Part shown: piece by piece, positions 8,461 to 16,389 of the stretch
Layout of the letters: every line of letters starts with the position of its first letter
Numbering within the stretch: position 1 is the first letter of the stretch
Assembly (NCBI RefSeq): GCF_933208495.1
Contig: NZ_CAKOET010000002.1
Location: 238,823 to 302,822 of the forward strand
Origin: Convivina praedatoris
GTDB taxonomy: Bacteria; Bacillota; Bacilli; Lactobacillales; Lactobacillaceae
Length of the DNA: 64,000 nucleotides
Reading direction: 5' to 3'
Translations under genes and position numbers: made by a program
Notes under the pieces: model-generated
Told to the model about the DNA's origin: nothing
The model's input: the letters and a program-made list of their open reading frames with translations, nothing else
Databases searched by the model: none

Positions 8461-8904
8461 GTGCCTAAATTTAACCCCAAACAAATTCAACATTACATTC
8501 AAGCCCTACAAGAAATTTTGTCGACTACCCAAGATGCTGCTAATCATGTATCCCCCTACTTTGTGAAGTTAGATGATGCTCGTCAGGCTAACCAATTAGC
8601 GGAGATGTCAGCCGTTGATTTTGCGGAAATCAAGGCGGAATTTGACGATGTTGTGACGATTTATCAAGAAAATGCCACCAAGCTAGCCGACTTAAAGGCG
8701 CCGGTTCGTTGGTTAGGAGTCAACAAGTCCTTGGTTAATAACTATCAAAAGTATGCTGAAGCAACCGCTATGATGGCTAATGCTTTAGACGTTGACCAGC
8801 AAACCATTGATGAAGTTAAGTTTAGTCAGTCCGAAGAAGACCAACAAACTTACCTAGCTAAAGTTCAGGCCAATGTTGGTAAGATTTTTGGTACTGCTGG
8901 TTAA
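8461..8904 (+). CDS. small helical protein downstream of the cation ATPase, unknown
   Basis: 147 residues from a GTG start 7 bp after the ATPase stop, so it is cotranscribed and under the same riboswitch. The sequence is soluble, mostly helical and acidic, with no Cys, no signal peptide and no membrane segment. I do not recognise a domain. Position alone suggests a link to metal homeostasis. There is no clear ribosome binding site directly before the GTG, so translational coupling is likely. A strong terminator follows. Confidence 0.75.
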   Translation: MPKFNPKQIQHYIQALQEILSTTQDAANHVSPYFVKLDDARQANQLAEMSAVDFAEIKAEFDDVVTIYQENATKLADLKAPVRWLGVNKSLVNNYQKYAEATAMMANALDVDQQTIDEVKFSQSEEDQQTYLAKVQANVGKIFGTAG

Positions 8905-8925
8905 TGATTAATATATAACCAAGTT

Positions 8926-8953
8926 AAAAAGCAACTCAGTCGAGTTGCTTTTT
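8926..8953. terminator. bidirectional terminator between convergent genes
   Basis: A 12-bp perfect stem (8926-8937 with 8942-8953) has A and T tracts on opposite sides. The minus-strand glycosyltransferase stop lies inside it. Confidence 0.9.
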
Positions 8954-9925
8954 AATTTGTGCTAGAGTTGCTAGGGTAAAACCACCTCGGTTAATTTTTT
9001 CCCGGAGAGGGCTTAGATTAGTTTGCCAGCTTTCGTATTGTTGGGTTGAAATATTTTGAACTTGTGAGAGTTCTTCTAAACTACTGATGGTAAAGCCAAT
9101 TTGTTTTTCCGTAATAATCTTTCCAATCGTACTTTCTTCCCAGGCGATTAGCGGTAGGCCAGCGCTAAGGTAGAGGCTGGCCTTGTGGGGGGCATTAATG
9201 CGAGTATATCGTTGGTAATATCGGTCATCAAAATCGTCATCCCACAGTAGACCAAAGCCACTATTAAGTTCTCGTGGCAACTGGTCTGGAGCATAGTTAC
9301 CGCGCAGATGAATGGGTTCTGGTAAACTCAAGCTCTGCCATTTTTTAGGCTGATGACCAAAAACTTCAATCGGGTAGTCATTATATTCTTGTAGCCAGGG
9401 GGATTTTTGAAAAGTGCCGGCAAAATTAATTGTGTGGCTATACTGGGCTAGTCCAGGCGATTCGCTTAAATAATCAAAGAGGGGCTGAACTATAAAAGGT
9501 CCGGTAATCCCTTGTTCTTTTAGGCTCGTTATCATGGCCGAGGAATGGGCAATAATTAAATCATAGCCCTTTAATAAATCAAATTCCCATGGGTCGGTTT
9601 TATGAAGCCGAAGTGGTTCGATATCATGAATTAATAGGATGCTCTGTAGTTGGCGGGTCTTTAAACTGGCCAACCAATTTTGCTCAAAGCTAGCGCTCAT
9701 ATAGGTGGGAAATTGATGTAGGACGGTATCGCCTGGTTGAGTTCCTTGTAACCACTGATTAATTTTTTCTTGGCGAGTTTGGTCGTCAAAACGTTGATCG
9801 TTATACCGTGCTAACGGTAATATTTGCCAGCCGGCTGATTGGGCAATCTTAGCATAGTCTCCTTTAGCTTTTAAGGCTCCCAAAGGCATCCAGGGTTCAA
9901 TTGTTTGCGTGATAAATCTGGTCAT
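8936..9925 (-). CDS. Gtf3-like glycosyltransferase (galactofuranosyl/glucosyl-transferase family)
   Basis: 329 residues with the GT-B layout of the Gtf3 / beta-1,6-galactofuranosyltransferase group: 'LLIHDIEPLR' in the N-terminal domain, 'INFAGTFQKSPWL', then 'FGLLWDDDF' and 'NAPHKASLYLSAGLPLIAWEES' in the nucleotide-sugar domain. Members transfer sugars onto adhesin glycans or exopolysaccharide precursors. It stands alone, not in a polysaccharide or accessory-Sec cluster, so its acceptor is unknown. The start is set by homology (MTRFITQ). An extended -10 box lies only 6 nt upstream, so the mRNA may be leaderless. Confidence 0.85.
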   Translation of the reverse strand: MTRFITQTIEPWMPLGALKAKGDYAKIAQSAGWQILPLARYNDQRFDDQTRQEKINQWLQGTQPGDTVLHQFPTYMSASFEQNWLASLKTRQLQSILLIHDIEPLRLHKTDPWEFDLLKGYDLIIAHSSAMITSLKEQGITGPFIVQPLFDYLSESPGLAQYSHTINFAGTFQKSPWLQEYNDYPIEVFGHQPKKWQSLSLPEPIHLRGNYAPDQLPRELNSGFGLLWDDDFDDRYYQRYTRINAPHKASLYLSAGLPLIAWEESTIGKIITEKQIGFTISSLEELSQVQNISTQQYESWQTNLSPLREKINRGGFTLATLAQIKKQLD

Positions 9926-9931
9926 GTCAGT

Positions 9932-9940
9932 ATTATAGCA
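9932..9940 (-). promoter_or_regulatory. extended -10 promoter of the glycosyltransferase
   Basis: Minus strand TGCTATAAT with the -10 hexamer at 9932-9937. The ATG begins at 9925, the expected transcription start. No good -35 was seen. Confidence 0.6.
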
Positions 9941-10023
9941 TGGGATAAAAAGGGAATTTTATAAGGTAATGAAACGATTTTTATGAAAAAATACTAATTT
10001 GTTTATTATTAAAAAATGAATAA

Positions 10024-10032
10024 TGCTAGAAT
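10024..10032 (+). promoter_or_regulatory. extended -10 promoter of pepV
   Basis: TGCTAGAAT with a weak -35 (TTATTA, 10003-10008, 18-bp spacing). It lies 33 bp before the start, which has AAAGGGAAG in front. Confidence 0.55.
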
Positions 10033-10065
10033 AAAACAAGTAACCACGCGAAAGGGAAGCAGATT

Positions 10066-11514
10066 ATGGCAAATCAATCTAATCAATGGCTAAAACAAGC
10101 CCAGAAATATCAAGCAGAATTATTAAAACGACTGGAAGCACTGATTGCCATTCCTTCGGTATACGACGCTCAAACTGCTAATGTGAATCAACCATTAGGC
10201 GCTGGTGTGGCAGCAGCCTTGAGTTATTTAGAAAATATGGCTCGCCAGGATGGTTTTAAGGTTCGACGAACGGCCAAAAACATGGTGACGGTAATTTCTT
10301 TTGGTCCTCAAGATGCTACGCAAACGGTAGGGATTTTGGCTCATACCGATGTTGTTCCAGGTGGAAGCGATTGGACGGTTACCCAGCCTTTTGAGCCCAA
10401 AATTGTTCATGGTTGCCTTTATGGCCGGGGTACCCACGATATGAAATCAGATTTAATGGCCGCTTATTTTGCTATTAAGCAGTTACGGGATAATCAGTTT
10501 CAACCAAAACGCCGGATTGAACTAATTATTGGTAGTGACGAAGAGAGTAACTGGCGCGATATGGATAATTATCTAGTGGATAATCCTGAGCCAACTGTGA
10601 GCTTTTCACCAGATGGAGCTTTTCCAGTAGTTCCCGGCGAGATGGGCTTTTTGACCTTATCGATTGATTTTACCGGTAATAATCAAGGTTCATGGGGTTT
10701 GGCTAAATTTGATGCTGGTAATCGTGACAATGTCGTCCCAGGTCGAGCTGAGGCGCTGATTCACTTACCACAAGATCAAACCCAAATCGTGTTACGCGCT
10801 TATGAAGATTATTTAGCCAATCAGCCTGATTTAAGTGGGGAAGCCACAACTAGTGATGATGATCAGACCCTACACTTGTTGTTAAACGGGGTTGCAGCGC
10901 ATGGTGCCTATCCACAATTGGGTCAAAATGCGGGAACCTATTTAGCTAATTTTTTGAGTCAATATCCATTTGAAGGACAGGCCCAAGCCTTCTTGCAATT
11001 TATCGGCCAACAAAACCACCAAAGTCCTTTTGCTGACAAGTTAGGTTTACGTTTCCATAATGATATTATGGGTGATTTGGTGATGAATGTTGGACAAATG
11101 CACTTCACTGATAAAAAGCCCAGTGAAGTTCATATTAATTTCCGTTATCCTGAAGGTATCACTAAGGTTGCCATGATGACTCAGGTTCAACGACATCTCC
11201 GTGGCTTACAGGCTAGGGTGTATCTCCACCATAATTTTATTAGTCATCCCCATTTGGTTGATTTAGATGATGAAATTGTCACTACTTTAGAACAGGTTTA
11301 TGCGAATCAAACTAATACAAAACCTAGTTACAATATTTCTAACGGTGGTTCGTATGCTCGTTTGTTTAACCGCAGTGTTGCCTTTGGGGGTCAATTCCCT
11401 GATGTAGAGATGACCAGCCACCAAGCGGATGAGTATGTGGTCATTGATAATATCAGCCGCGCGCAAGCAATTTTTGCTGAAAGTTTAGCTCGTTTATCTG
11501 ATCATTTAGATTAA
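10066..11514 (+). CDS. pepV: dipeptidase PepV (M20 family)
   Basis: 482 residues, in the PepV range (~470). Zinc ligand motifs: AHTDVVPGG (His93, Asp95), GRGTHDMKS (Asp125), GSDEESNW (Glu159-160), FSPDGAFPVVPGE, and a late His in SHQADEY. PepV is a cytoplasmic dipeptidase that completes breakdown of imported peptides. It differs from textbook PepV in having HDMKS where SDDKG is usual, but the metal-bridging Asp remains. Own promoter, no cotranscribed neighbour. The next operon is amino-acid uptake. Confidence 0.92.
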   Translation: MANQSNQWLKQAQKYQAELLKRLEALIAIPSVYDAQTANVNQPLGAGVAAALSYLENMARQDGFKVRRTAKNMVTVISFGPQDATQTVGILAHTDVVPGGSDWTVTQPFEPKIVHGCLYGRGTHDMKSDLMAAYFAIKQLRDNQFQPKRRIELIIGSDEESNWRDMDNYLVDNPEPTVSFSPDGAFPVVPGEMGFLTLSIDFTGNNQGSWGLAKFDAGNRDNVVPGRAEALIHLPQDQTQIVLRAYEDYLANQPDLSGEATTSDDDQTLHLLLNGVAAHGAYPQLGQNAGTYLANFLSQYPFEGQAQAFLQFIGQQNHQSPFADKLGLRFHNDIMGDLVMNVGQMHFTDKKPSEVHINFRYPEGITKVAMMTQVQRHLRGLQARVYLHHNFISHPHLVDLDDEIVTTLEQVYANQTNTKPSYNISNGGSYARLFNRSVAFGGQFPDVEMTSHQADEYVVIDNISRAQAIFAESLARLSDHLD

Positions 11515-11515
11515 A

Positions 11516-11532
11516 TGTAAGTAAAGTTCACA
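11516..11532 (+). promoter_or_regulatory. GlnR/TnrA-type operator
   Basis: TGTAAGTAAAGTTCACA fits the TGTNA-N7-TNACA consensus at every fixed position. It lies 61-45 bp before the start of a glutamine-type transporter operon, a usual GlnR target in lactic acid bacteria. Confidence 0.6.
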
Positions 11533-11561
11533 TTGCTATGGGACCAATCATTTTTTTTTGA

Positions 11562-11567
11562 TAGAAT
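11562..11567 (+). promoter_or_regulatory. possible -10 of the glutamine transporter operon
   Basis: TAGAAT ends 9 nt before the ATG, which would leave a 2-4 nt leader. The AGGA just before the start would then be mostly upstream of the transcript. The -35 is poor, so the promoter call is tentative. Confidence 0.4.
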
Positions 11568-11576
11568 TAGGATATT

Positions 11577-13022
11577 ATGAAGAGAATATTATTATTACTA
11601 ACAACATTTATGGCTGGTTTGGTAATGGTTAGCCAGGGTTTGACAGCTTCAGCTGATACAACGCCAAACTACGTCATCACAACTGATGCAACTTATCCGC
11701 CTTTTGATTTCCAGGATAAAAATAATCAATATGTTGGTATTGACCAAGATATCCTAAAAGAAATCGCTAAGCGCGAGGGGTTCACTTACACGCTTAAGCC
11801 AATGAGCTTTAATGCGGCGACACAGTCAGTAACTTCTGACCAAGCCGATGGGGTCATTGCCGGGATGTCAATCACTGATGAGCGTCGTCAAGTGTTTGAT
11901 TTTAGTACTCCCTACTATAAGTCTGGAATTGCTTGGGCGGTAAGTAAGGATTCTAAGGTTAAGTCCTTGGATGATTTGCGTGGTAAGACGGTGGCGATTA
12001 AAACTGGAACATCGGGGGCTAACTACGCCCTATCAGTTCAAAAGAAGTACGGCTTTAAAGTGACTTACTTCAACGATTCTGAAACCCTCTACCGCGATGT
12101 TATCAATGGTAATTCGGTGGCTACTTTTGGTGATTTACCGGTTTTGCAATACAGTATTAAAAACGGTACCCAATTAAAGGTCATGAACCCTAAGGATCCC
12201 TTTGAGGCCGGTGAGTACGGCTTTGCAGTTAAAAAGGGTGGCAACGCCAAGTTATTAGCTTCCTTCGATAAAGGCTTTGCTGAAATTAAAAAAGATGGTA
12301 CATACGACAAAATTGTCAATAAGTACCTAGATGCTTCGGCTAGCACTTTTACGGGAAATAAAGCTAATAGTACTACAGTTTGGGGTATCTTAACTTCAAA
12401 TAAAAAGGCCTTTCTTGATGGCTTGTTTGAGACCATCTTACTAACGGTTATGGGGATTTTCCTAGCATCAATTTGGGGAATTATCCTTGGTATTATGGGA
12501 ATTAGCCAAAATAAGTTTGTGCGTGGAACCGCCACAACGATTATTTATATCTTCCGTGGGTTGCCAATGATGGTTTTGGCCTTCTTCATTTATATTGGTT
12601 TGCCAACTGCGATTGGCTTTAAGATTCCGGCCTTTGTAGCAGGGGTTATCACCTTGATTTTAAACGAAGGAGCTTATACTGGAGCCTTTGTTCGGGGTGG
12701 CTTTGAAGCGGTTGAGCGGGGACAGATGGAAGCCGCTCGTAGTTTGGGACTATCCTATGGGGTTGCTATGCGTAAGGTAATCATGCCACAGGGTATCAAG
12801 ATTATGGTGCCAAGCTTCATTAATCAGTTTATTATAACCTTGAAGGATACTTCGATTCTTTCGGCAATCGGTATCTTGGAATTAACGCAAACTGGAACCC
12901 TGATTGTTTCTCGAAATTCACAGGGCTTCAAGGTCTGGGCAATTATTGCTGTGATATACTTGGTAGTAATAACGTTACTAACATGGTTAAGTAATTGGGT
13001 AGAAAAAAGGACAAAGGCATGA
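11577..13022 (+). CDS. amino-acid ABC transporter, fused binding protein and permease (copy 1)
   Basis: 481 residues in two parts. A signal peptide (~1-26, ending ASA) leads to a SBP_bac_3 domain (~30-260, '[20 protein letters not shown]'). A polar-amino-acid permease domain (~275-478) follows, with '[12 protein letters not shown]' and the EAA-like 'MEAARSLGL'. Such GlnP-type fusions import glutamine or related amino acids, with two copies per transporter. It shares a 4-bp ATGA overlap with the ATPase gene. A close paralogue lies after the ATPase. Confidence 0.93.
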   Translation: MKRILLLLTTFMAGLVMVSQGLTASADTTPNYVITTDATYPPFDFQDKNNQYVGIDQDILKEIAKREGFTYTLKPMSFNAATQSVTSDQADGVIAGMSITDERRQVFDFSTPYYKSGIAWAVSKDSKVKSLDDLRGKTVAIKTGTSGANYALSVQKKYGFKVTYFNDSETLYRDVINGNSVATFGDLPVLQYSIKNGTQLKVMNPKDPFEAGEYGFAVKKGGNAKLLASFDKGFAEIKKDGTYDKIVNKYLDASASTFTGNKANSTTVWGILTSNKKAFLDGLFETILLTVMGIFLASIWGIILGIMGISQNKFVRGTATTIIYIFRGLPMMVLAFFIYIGLPTAIGFKIPAFVAGVITLILNEGAYTGAFVRGGFEAVERGQMEAARSLGLSYGVAMRKVIMPQGIKIMVPSFINQFIITLKDTSILSAIGILELTQTGTLIVSRNSQGFKVWAIIAVIYLVVITLLTWLSNWVEKRTKA

Positions 13023-13768
13023 GTGAACAGAAACAAGTAAAAGTGCATGTTGAAGACGTCAATAAGTCATATGGTAGTAACCACGTATTGCGTGACATTT
13101 CATTAGATGTTCATCCTAACGAAGTGGTTGTTATGATTGGCCCTTCTGGTTCAGGAAAGTCAACTTTCTTGCGGATGCTTAATCAACTAGAAATGCCTGA
13201 CAGTGGCACAATTTTAGTTGATGGTTATGATATTTTGGATAAAAAAACGGATATTAATAAGGTTCGTGAAAATATCGGAATGGTTTTCCAAAACTTTAAT
13301 TTGTTTAATAACTACACGGTTATTCAAAATGTAATGTTGGCACCTGTTCAATTAGGTAAGATGGGCAAGGAAGAAGCCGAAAAGCGTGCTCGTGAATTGC
13401 TAGAAACTGTTGGTTTAGCTGATAAGGCCGACATGTCTGTTGGCTCTTTGTCTGGTGGACAAAAGCAGCGAGTGGCCATTGCTCGTGCCTTAGCTATGGA
13501 TCCGGATATTATGCTTTTTGATGAACCAACTTCGGCTCTTGATCCTGAAATGGTTGGCGATGTTTTGGATGTTATGAAAGATTTAGCTAGGTCAGGAATG
13601 ACAATGATTATTGTGACCCATGAAATGGGCTTTGCTAAGCAAGTTGCCGATCGAGTTGTTTTCTTTGAATCGGGTAAGATTCAAGAGTCTGGTGAACCAG
13701 AACAAATTTTCAATGCCCCTAAGAATGCTCGTCTACAAGAGTTCTTAAGTAAAGTAATGCAGGCATAA
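13019..13768 (+). CDS. glnQ: amino-acid ABC transporter ATP-binding protein (GlnQ-like)
   Basis: 249 residues. Walker [11 protein letters not shown]-loop '[12 protein letters not shown]', signature [10 protein letters not shown], Walker B '[12 protein letters not shown]' and the switch His in '[11 protein letters not shown]' are all present. It powers the polar amino-acid permease encoded upstream, and probably also the paralogous permease downstream, since only one ATPase gene is present. The start is the ATG overlapping the upstream stop, preceded by AAAGG. A longer in-frame reading from 12995 lies wholly within the upstream gene and was not used. Confidence 0.95.
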   Translation: MSEQKQVKVHVEDVNKSYGSNHVLRDISLDVHPNEVVVMIGPSGSGKSTFLRMLNQLEMPDSGTILVDGYDILDKKTDINKVRENIGMVFQNFNLFNNYTVIQNVMLAPVQLGKMGKEEAEKRARELLETVGLADKADMSVGSLSGGQKQRVAIARALAMDPDIMLFDEPTSALDPEMVGDVLDVMKDLARSGMTMIIVTHEMGFAKQVADRVVFFESGKIQESGEPEQIFNAPKNARLQEFLSKVMQA

Positions 13769-13783
13769 TGAACAAAGGGGAAG

Positions 13784-13805
13784 GGTGGCAATTTGCCACC
13801 TTTTT
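13784..13805 (+). terminator. terminator/attenuator inside the transporter locus
   Basis: GGTGGCA (13784-13790) pairs with TGCCACC (13794-13800), then T5. It ends 5 bp before the Shine-Dalgarno of the second fusion gene, and no promoter was seen in between. Partial read-through is likely. Confidence 0.75.
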
Positions 13806-13819
13806 GTGAGGGGAAAGAA

Positions 13820-15271
13820 ATGCAAAAAAAAGGAATCATTTCGTTACTGGCAGCAGTAGCTATGATGTTTGGTCTGTGGCAATTTGCTAGTCAGCCGACG
13901 GCCGCGGCCGATGAGCCAAATTATATTATTTCAACTGATGCTACTTACGCGCCGTTTGATTTCCAAGATAAGAACAACCAATATGTCGGTATCGACATGG
14001 ATATTTTAAAAGAAGTTGCTAAGCGAAAGCACTTTACCTATACGCTTAAGCCAATGAGTTTTAATGCTGCTGCTCAAATGGTTGCTAACGGTCAAGCTGA
14101 CGGAATTATCGCCGGAATGATGATTACTGATGAGCGTAAACAGGTTTATGACGTATCTGTTCCTTATTATCAATCTGGGGTTGCCTGGGTGGTCAAAGAT
14201 GGCAGTAAGGTTAAAAGTCTTGAGGATTTAAAGGGTAAAACCGTTGCCTTAAAAACTGGGACTGCTGCTGCGACTTATGGTAAGTCTTTACAAGATAAGT
14301 ACGGTTTTAAGATTAAGTATTTTAATGATACCGATACCATGTATAACGATGTCGTTAATGGGAACTCAGCAGCAACCTTTGAAGATATGCCAGTTATTTC
14401 TTATGCCATTAAGAATGGTATGAAATTAAAGGTAATGAATGCCAATGACTTGGGAAATGCTGGGGGCTGTGGATTCTTTGTCAAAAAGGGTGAGAATGCG
14501 CAACTATTAGCTGATTTCAACCAGGCCTTTGCTGAAATGAAGCAGGACGGCACTTACGATAAAATTATTGCTAAGTATTTAAATGCCAAGCAATCGACTT
14601 TTGCTGGTGATAAAAAAGATAACAATTCGGTTTGGGGTATTCTGACTTCAAATAAGAGTGCTTTTGCTAAGGGCTTGTGGGAGACCGTTGTCTTAACTGT
14701 ATTTGGCATTATCTTTGCTTCCCTATGGGGTCTGATTCTAGGAATTATGGGTATCAGCCAAAATAAGTTTTTCCGCGGTTTAGCAACAACAATTATTTAT
14801 ACTTTCCGTGGATTGCCATTGATGGTCTTAGCCTTCTTTATTTACATTGGATTACCAGGTGTAATTGGTGTTAAGATTCCAGCCTTTACCGCTGGTTTGA
14901 TTACCTTGATTTTAAACGAGGGAGCCTATACCGGTGCTTTTGTTCGAGGTGGGTTTGAAGCTGTCGATAAGGGTCAAATGGAAGCTGCTCGTAGTTTGGG
15001 ATTACCTTATGGGTCGGCTATGCGTAAAGTGATTGTGCCCCAAGGGCTTAAGATTATGGTGCCAAGTTTTATTAACCAATTCATCATTACCTTGAAGGAC
15101 ACATCAATTCTTTCGGCAATCGGTATTTTGGAATTAACACAAACTGGAACCCTGATTGTTGCTCGTAATTCACAAGGATTTAGAGTTTGGGCGATTGTTG
15201 CGGCCATTTACCTAATTGTTATTACTTTGTTGACCTGGTTAAGCAATTGGGTCGAAAAGAAAGTTCGTTAA
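13820..15271 (+). CDS. amino-acid ABC transporter, fused binding protein and permease (copy 2)
   Basis: 483 residues with the same order as copy 1: signal peptide (~1-30, ending AAA), SBP_bac_3 domain, then permease domain. It is clearly paralogous, with long shared stretches in both halves. Differences near the binding pocket, such as 'GMMITDERK' against 'GMSITDERR' and 'EDMPVISYA' against 'GDLPVLQYS', suggest a different substrate preference. A Cys in 'NAGGCGFFVKK' is absent from copy 1. The start was chosen after GAGGGGAAAG. It probably uses the GlnQ encoded just upstream. Confidence 0.92.
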   Translation: MQKKGIISLLAAVAMMFGLWQFASQPTAAADEPNYIISTDATYAPFDFQDKNNQYVGIDMDILKEVAKRKHFTYTLKPMSFNAAAQMVANGQADGIIAGMMITDERKQVYDVSVPYYQSGVAWVVKDGSKVKSLEDLKGKTVALKTGTAAATYGKSLQDKYGFKIKYFNDTDTMYNDVVNGNSAATFEDMPVISYAIKNGMKLKVMNANDLGNAGGCGFFVKKGENAQLLADFNQAFAEMKQDGTYDKIIAKYLNAKQSTFAGDKKDNNSVWGILTSNKSAFAKGLWETVVLTVFGIIFASLWGLILGIMGISQNKFFRGLATTIIYTFRGLPLMVLAFFIYIGLPGVIGVKIPAFTAGLITLILNEGAYTGAFVRGGFEAVDKGQMEAARSLGLPYGSAMRKVIVPQGLKIMVPSFINQFIITLKDTSILSAIGILELTQTGTLIVARNSQGFRVWAIVAAIYLIVITLLTWLSNWVEKKVR

Positions 15272-15276
15272 AAATT

Positions 15277-15312
15277 AACCGCCATTTCGTAAAATGAAGT
15301 GGAGGTTTTTTT
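15277..15312 (+). terminator. terminator of the transporter operon
   Basis: AACCGCCATTT (15277-15287) pairs with AAGTGGAGGTT (15297-15307) with one mismatch, then a T run. The 3' arm contains the GGAGG that serves coiA. Confidence 0.75.
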
Positions 15313-15316
15313 ATTT

Positions 15317-16321
15317 ATGTTGATGGCAATTGATGAATATAATCGTTATATTAGTGCGCATCAGGTTCAAACTACAATGGCATCTTATTTTTGTCCAGCC
15401 TGTCGACAGCCACTAATTTTAAAACGAGGTGAGCATAAAGTGGCTCATTTTGCCCATCGTGATTTATCAGTCTGCCAACACACCTTTAGTGAGGGAGAAT
15501 CTAGTACTCATTTAACTGGTAAATTAGCTTTATATCAATTATTAAAGGGCCAGGGGACTATTCAATTAGAACCGGTCTTAGCAGCAATTGATCAGCGACC
15601 GGATTTACTATGGCAGCATCCTCAAAGCGGGATGATTGCCATTGAATATCAGTGTAGCCCGATATCAGCCAAGCGCTTGGCCGAACGTAATCAGGGTTAT
15701 CGGTCTCAGGGCATCAGTGTGTATTGGATTTTAGGACCAAAATATTATCATAAAAACTTACGACCTCAAACAATTCAACGTTTTATCCAGGCGGGCGTTT
15801 TATATTTTTATTTACCCTCGGATAATTATTTACGCTGTCAATCGAACTGGCTAAAAGCTGATTTTCAACGTTTAAAATACTGTGAAAAAAAGGTCAGTAG
15901 ACTGGAAAATTTGAGTTTTACAGTTCCGATTACTGACTTAAAAGCTAACTATCAACGTCAAAAATTACAGCAATTAATGTTACAAAAACGAGTTGATTCA
16001 GCCCTAATTGATTACTTATACCAGCAGCACCGTCGCTTGGATCAAGTACCTGATTGGATTTTATTAGGGACGACTTTTGGCCTTAAGGTGCCTAATTGGC
16101 ATTTTCGACTGGTAATTTGGCTGTTATTGGCTCCTTTTCAAGATCAAACAGTCCTGACCATAACTTCCTTAGTCAAACGCCTGGAACCTTATTTTATCTT
16201 GACACCCGAGCAAGTTTTTCTATCGGTTAAAGAAGTGCTGCTTGACTTACAAAAAGGTGGGCATATTGGTTTAGCTGATGGAGAAATTCAAGTTTTTCAC
16301 TTACCAGTCTGGCGGGATTAG
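15317..16321 (+). CDS. coiA: competence protein CoiA-like
   Basis: 334 residues from the ATG after GGAGG (15301-15305; 11-nt gap). A zinc-finger-like N terminus is seen: FCPAC (Cys26, Cys29), 'HFAHRD', 'CQHTF'. A PD-(D/E)XK-type nuclease core follows ('QRPDLLWQHP' then 'IAIEYQCS'), which is the CoiA architecture. CoiA promotes recombination of incoming DNA during natural transformation. No competence sigma-factor box was recognised. The gene may depend on read-through from the transporter operon, and its ribosome binding site lies inside the terminator hairpin. Confidence 0.85.
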   Translation: MLMAIDEYNRYISAHQVQTTMASYFCPACRQPLILKRGEHKVAHFAHRDLSVCQHTFSEGESSTHLTGKLALYQLLKGQGTIQLEPVLAAIDQRPDLLWQHPQSGMIAIEYQCSPISAKRLAERNQGYRSQGISVYWILGPKYYHKNLRPQTIQRFIQAGVLYFYLPSDNYLRCQSNWLKADFQRLKYCEKKVSRLENLSFTVPITDLKANYQRQKLQQLMLQKRVDSALIDYLYQQHRRLDQVPDWILLGTTFGLKVPNWHFRLVIWLLLAPFQDQTVLTITSLVKRLEPYFILTPEQVFLSVKEVLLDLQKGGHIGLADGEIQVFHLPVWRD

Positions 16322-16361
16322 ACTGGGGATGTGATAAAATTAGGAAAAGATAAAGGAGGAA

Positions 16362-16380
16362 CTGTACGATATTTGTACAG
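16362..16380 (+). repeat. inverted repeat between Shine-Dalgarno and start of pepF
   Basis: CTGTAC-N7-GTACAG lies between AAAGGAGG (16352-16359) and the ATG at 16390. Folding it out would shorten a 30-nt gap to about 11 nt. Confidence 0.6.
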
Positions 16381-16389
16381 TAAATTTAT

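Noticed and set aside
12995..13018. N-terminal extension of the GlnQ reading frame
   Set aside because: It overlaps the upstream permease and lacks a ribosome binding site; the ATG in the ATGA overlap at 13019 is preceded by AAAGG.
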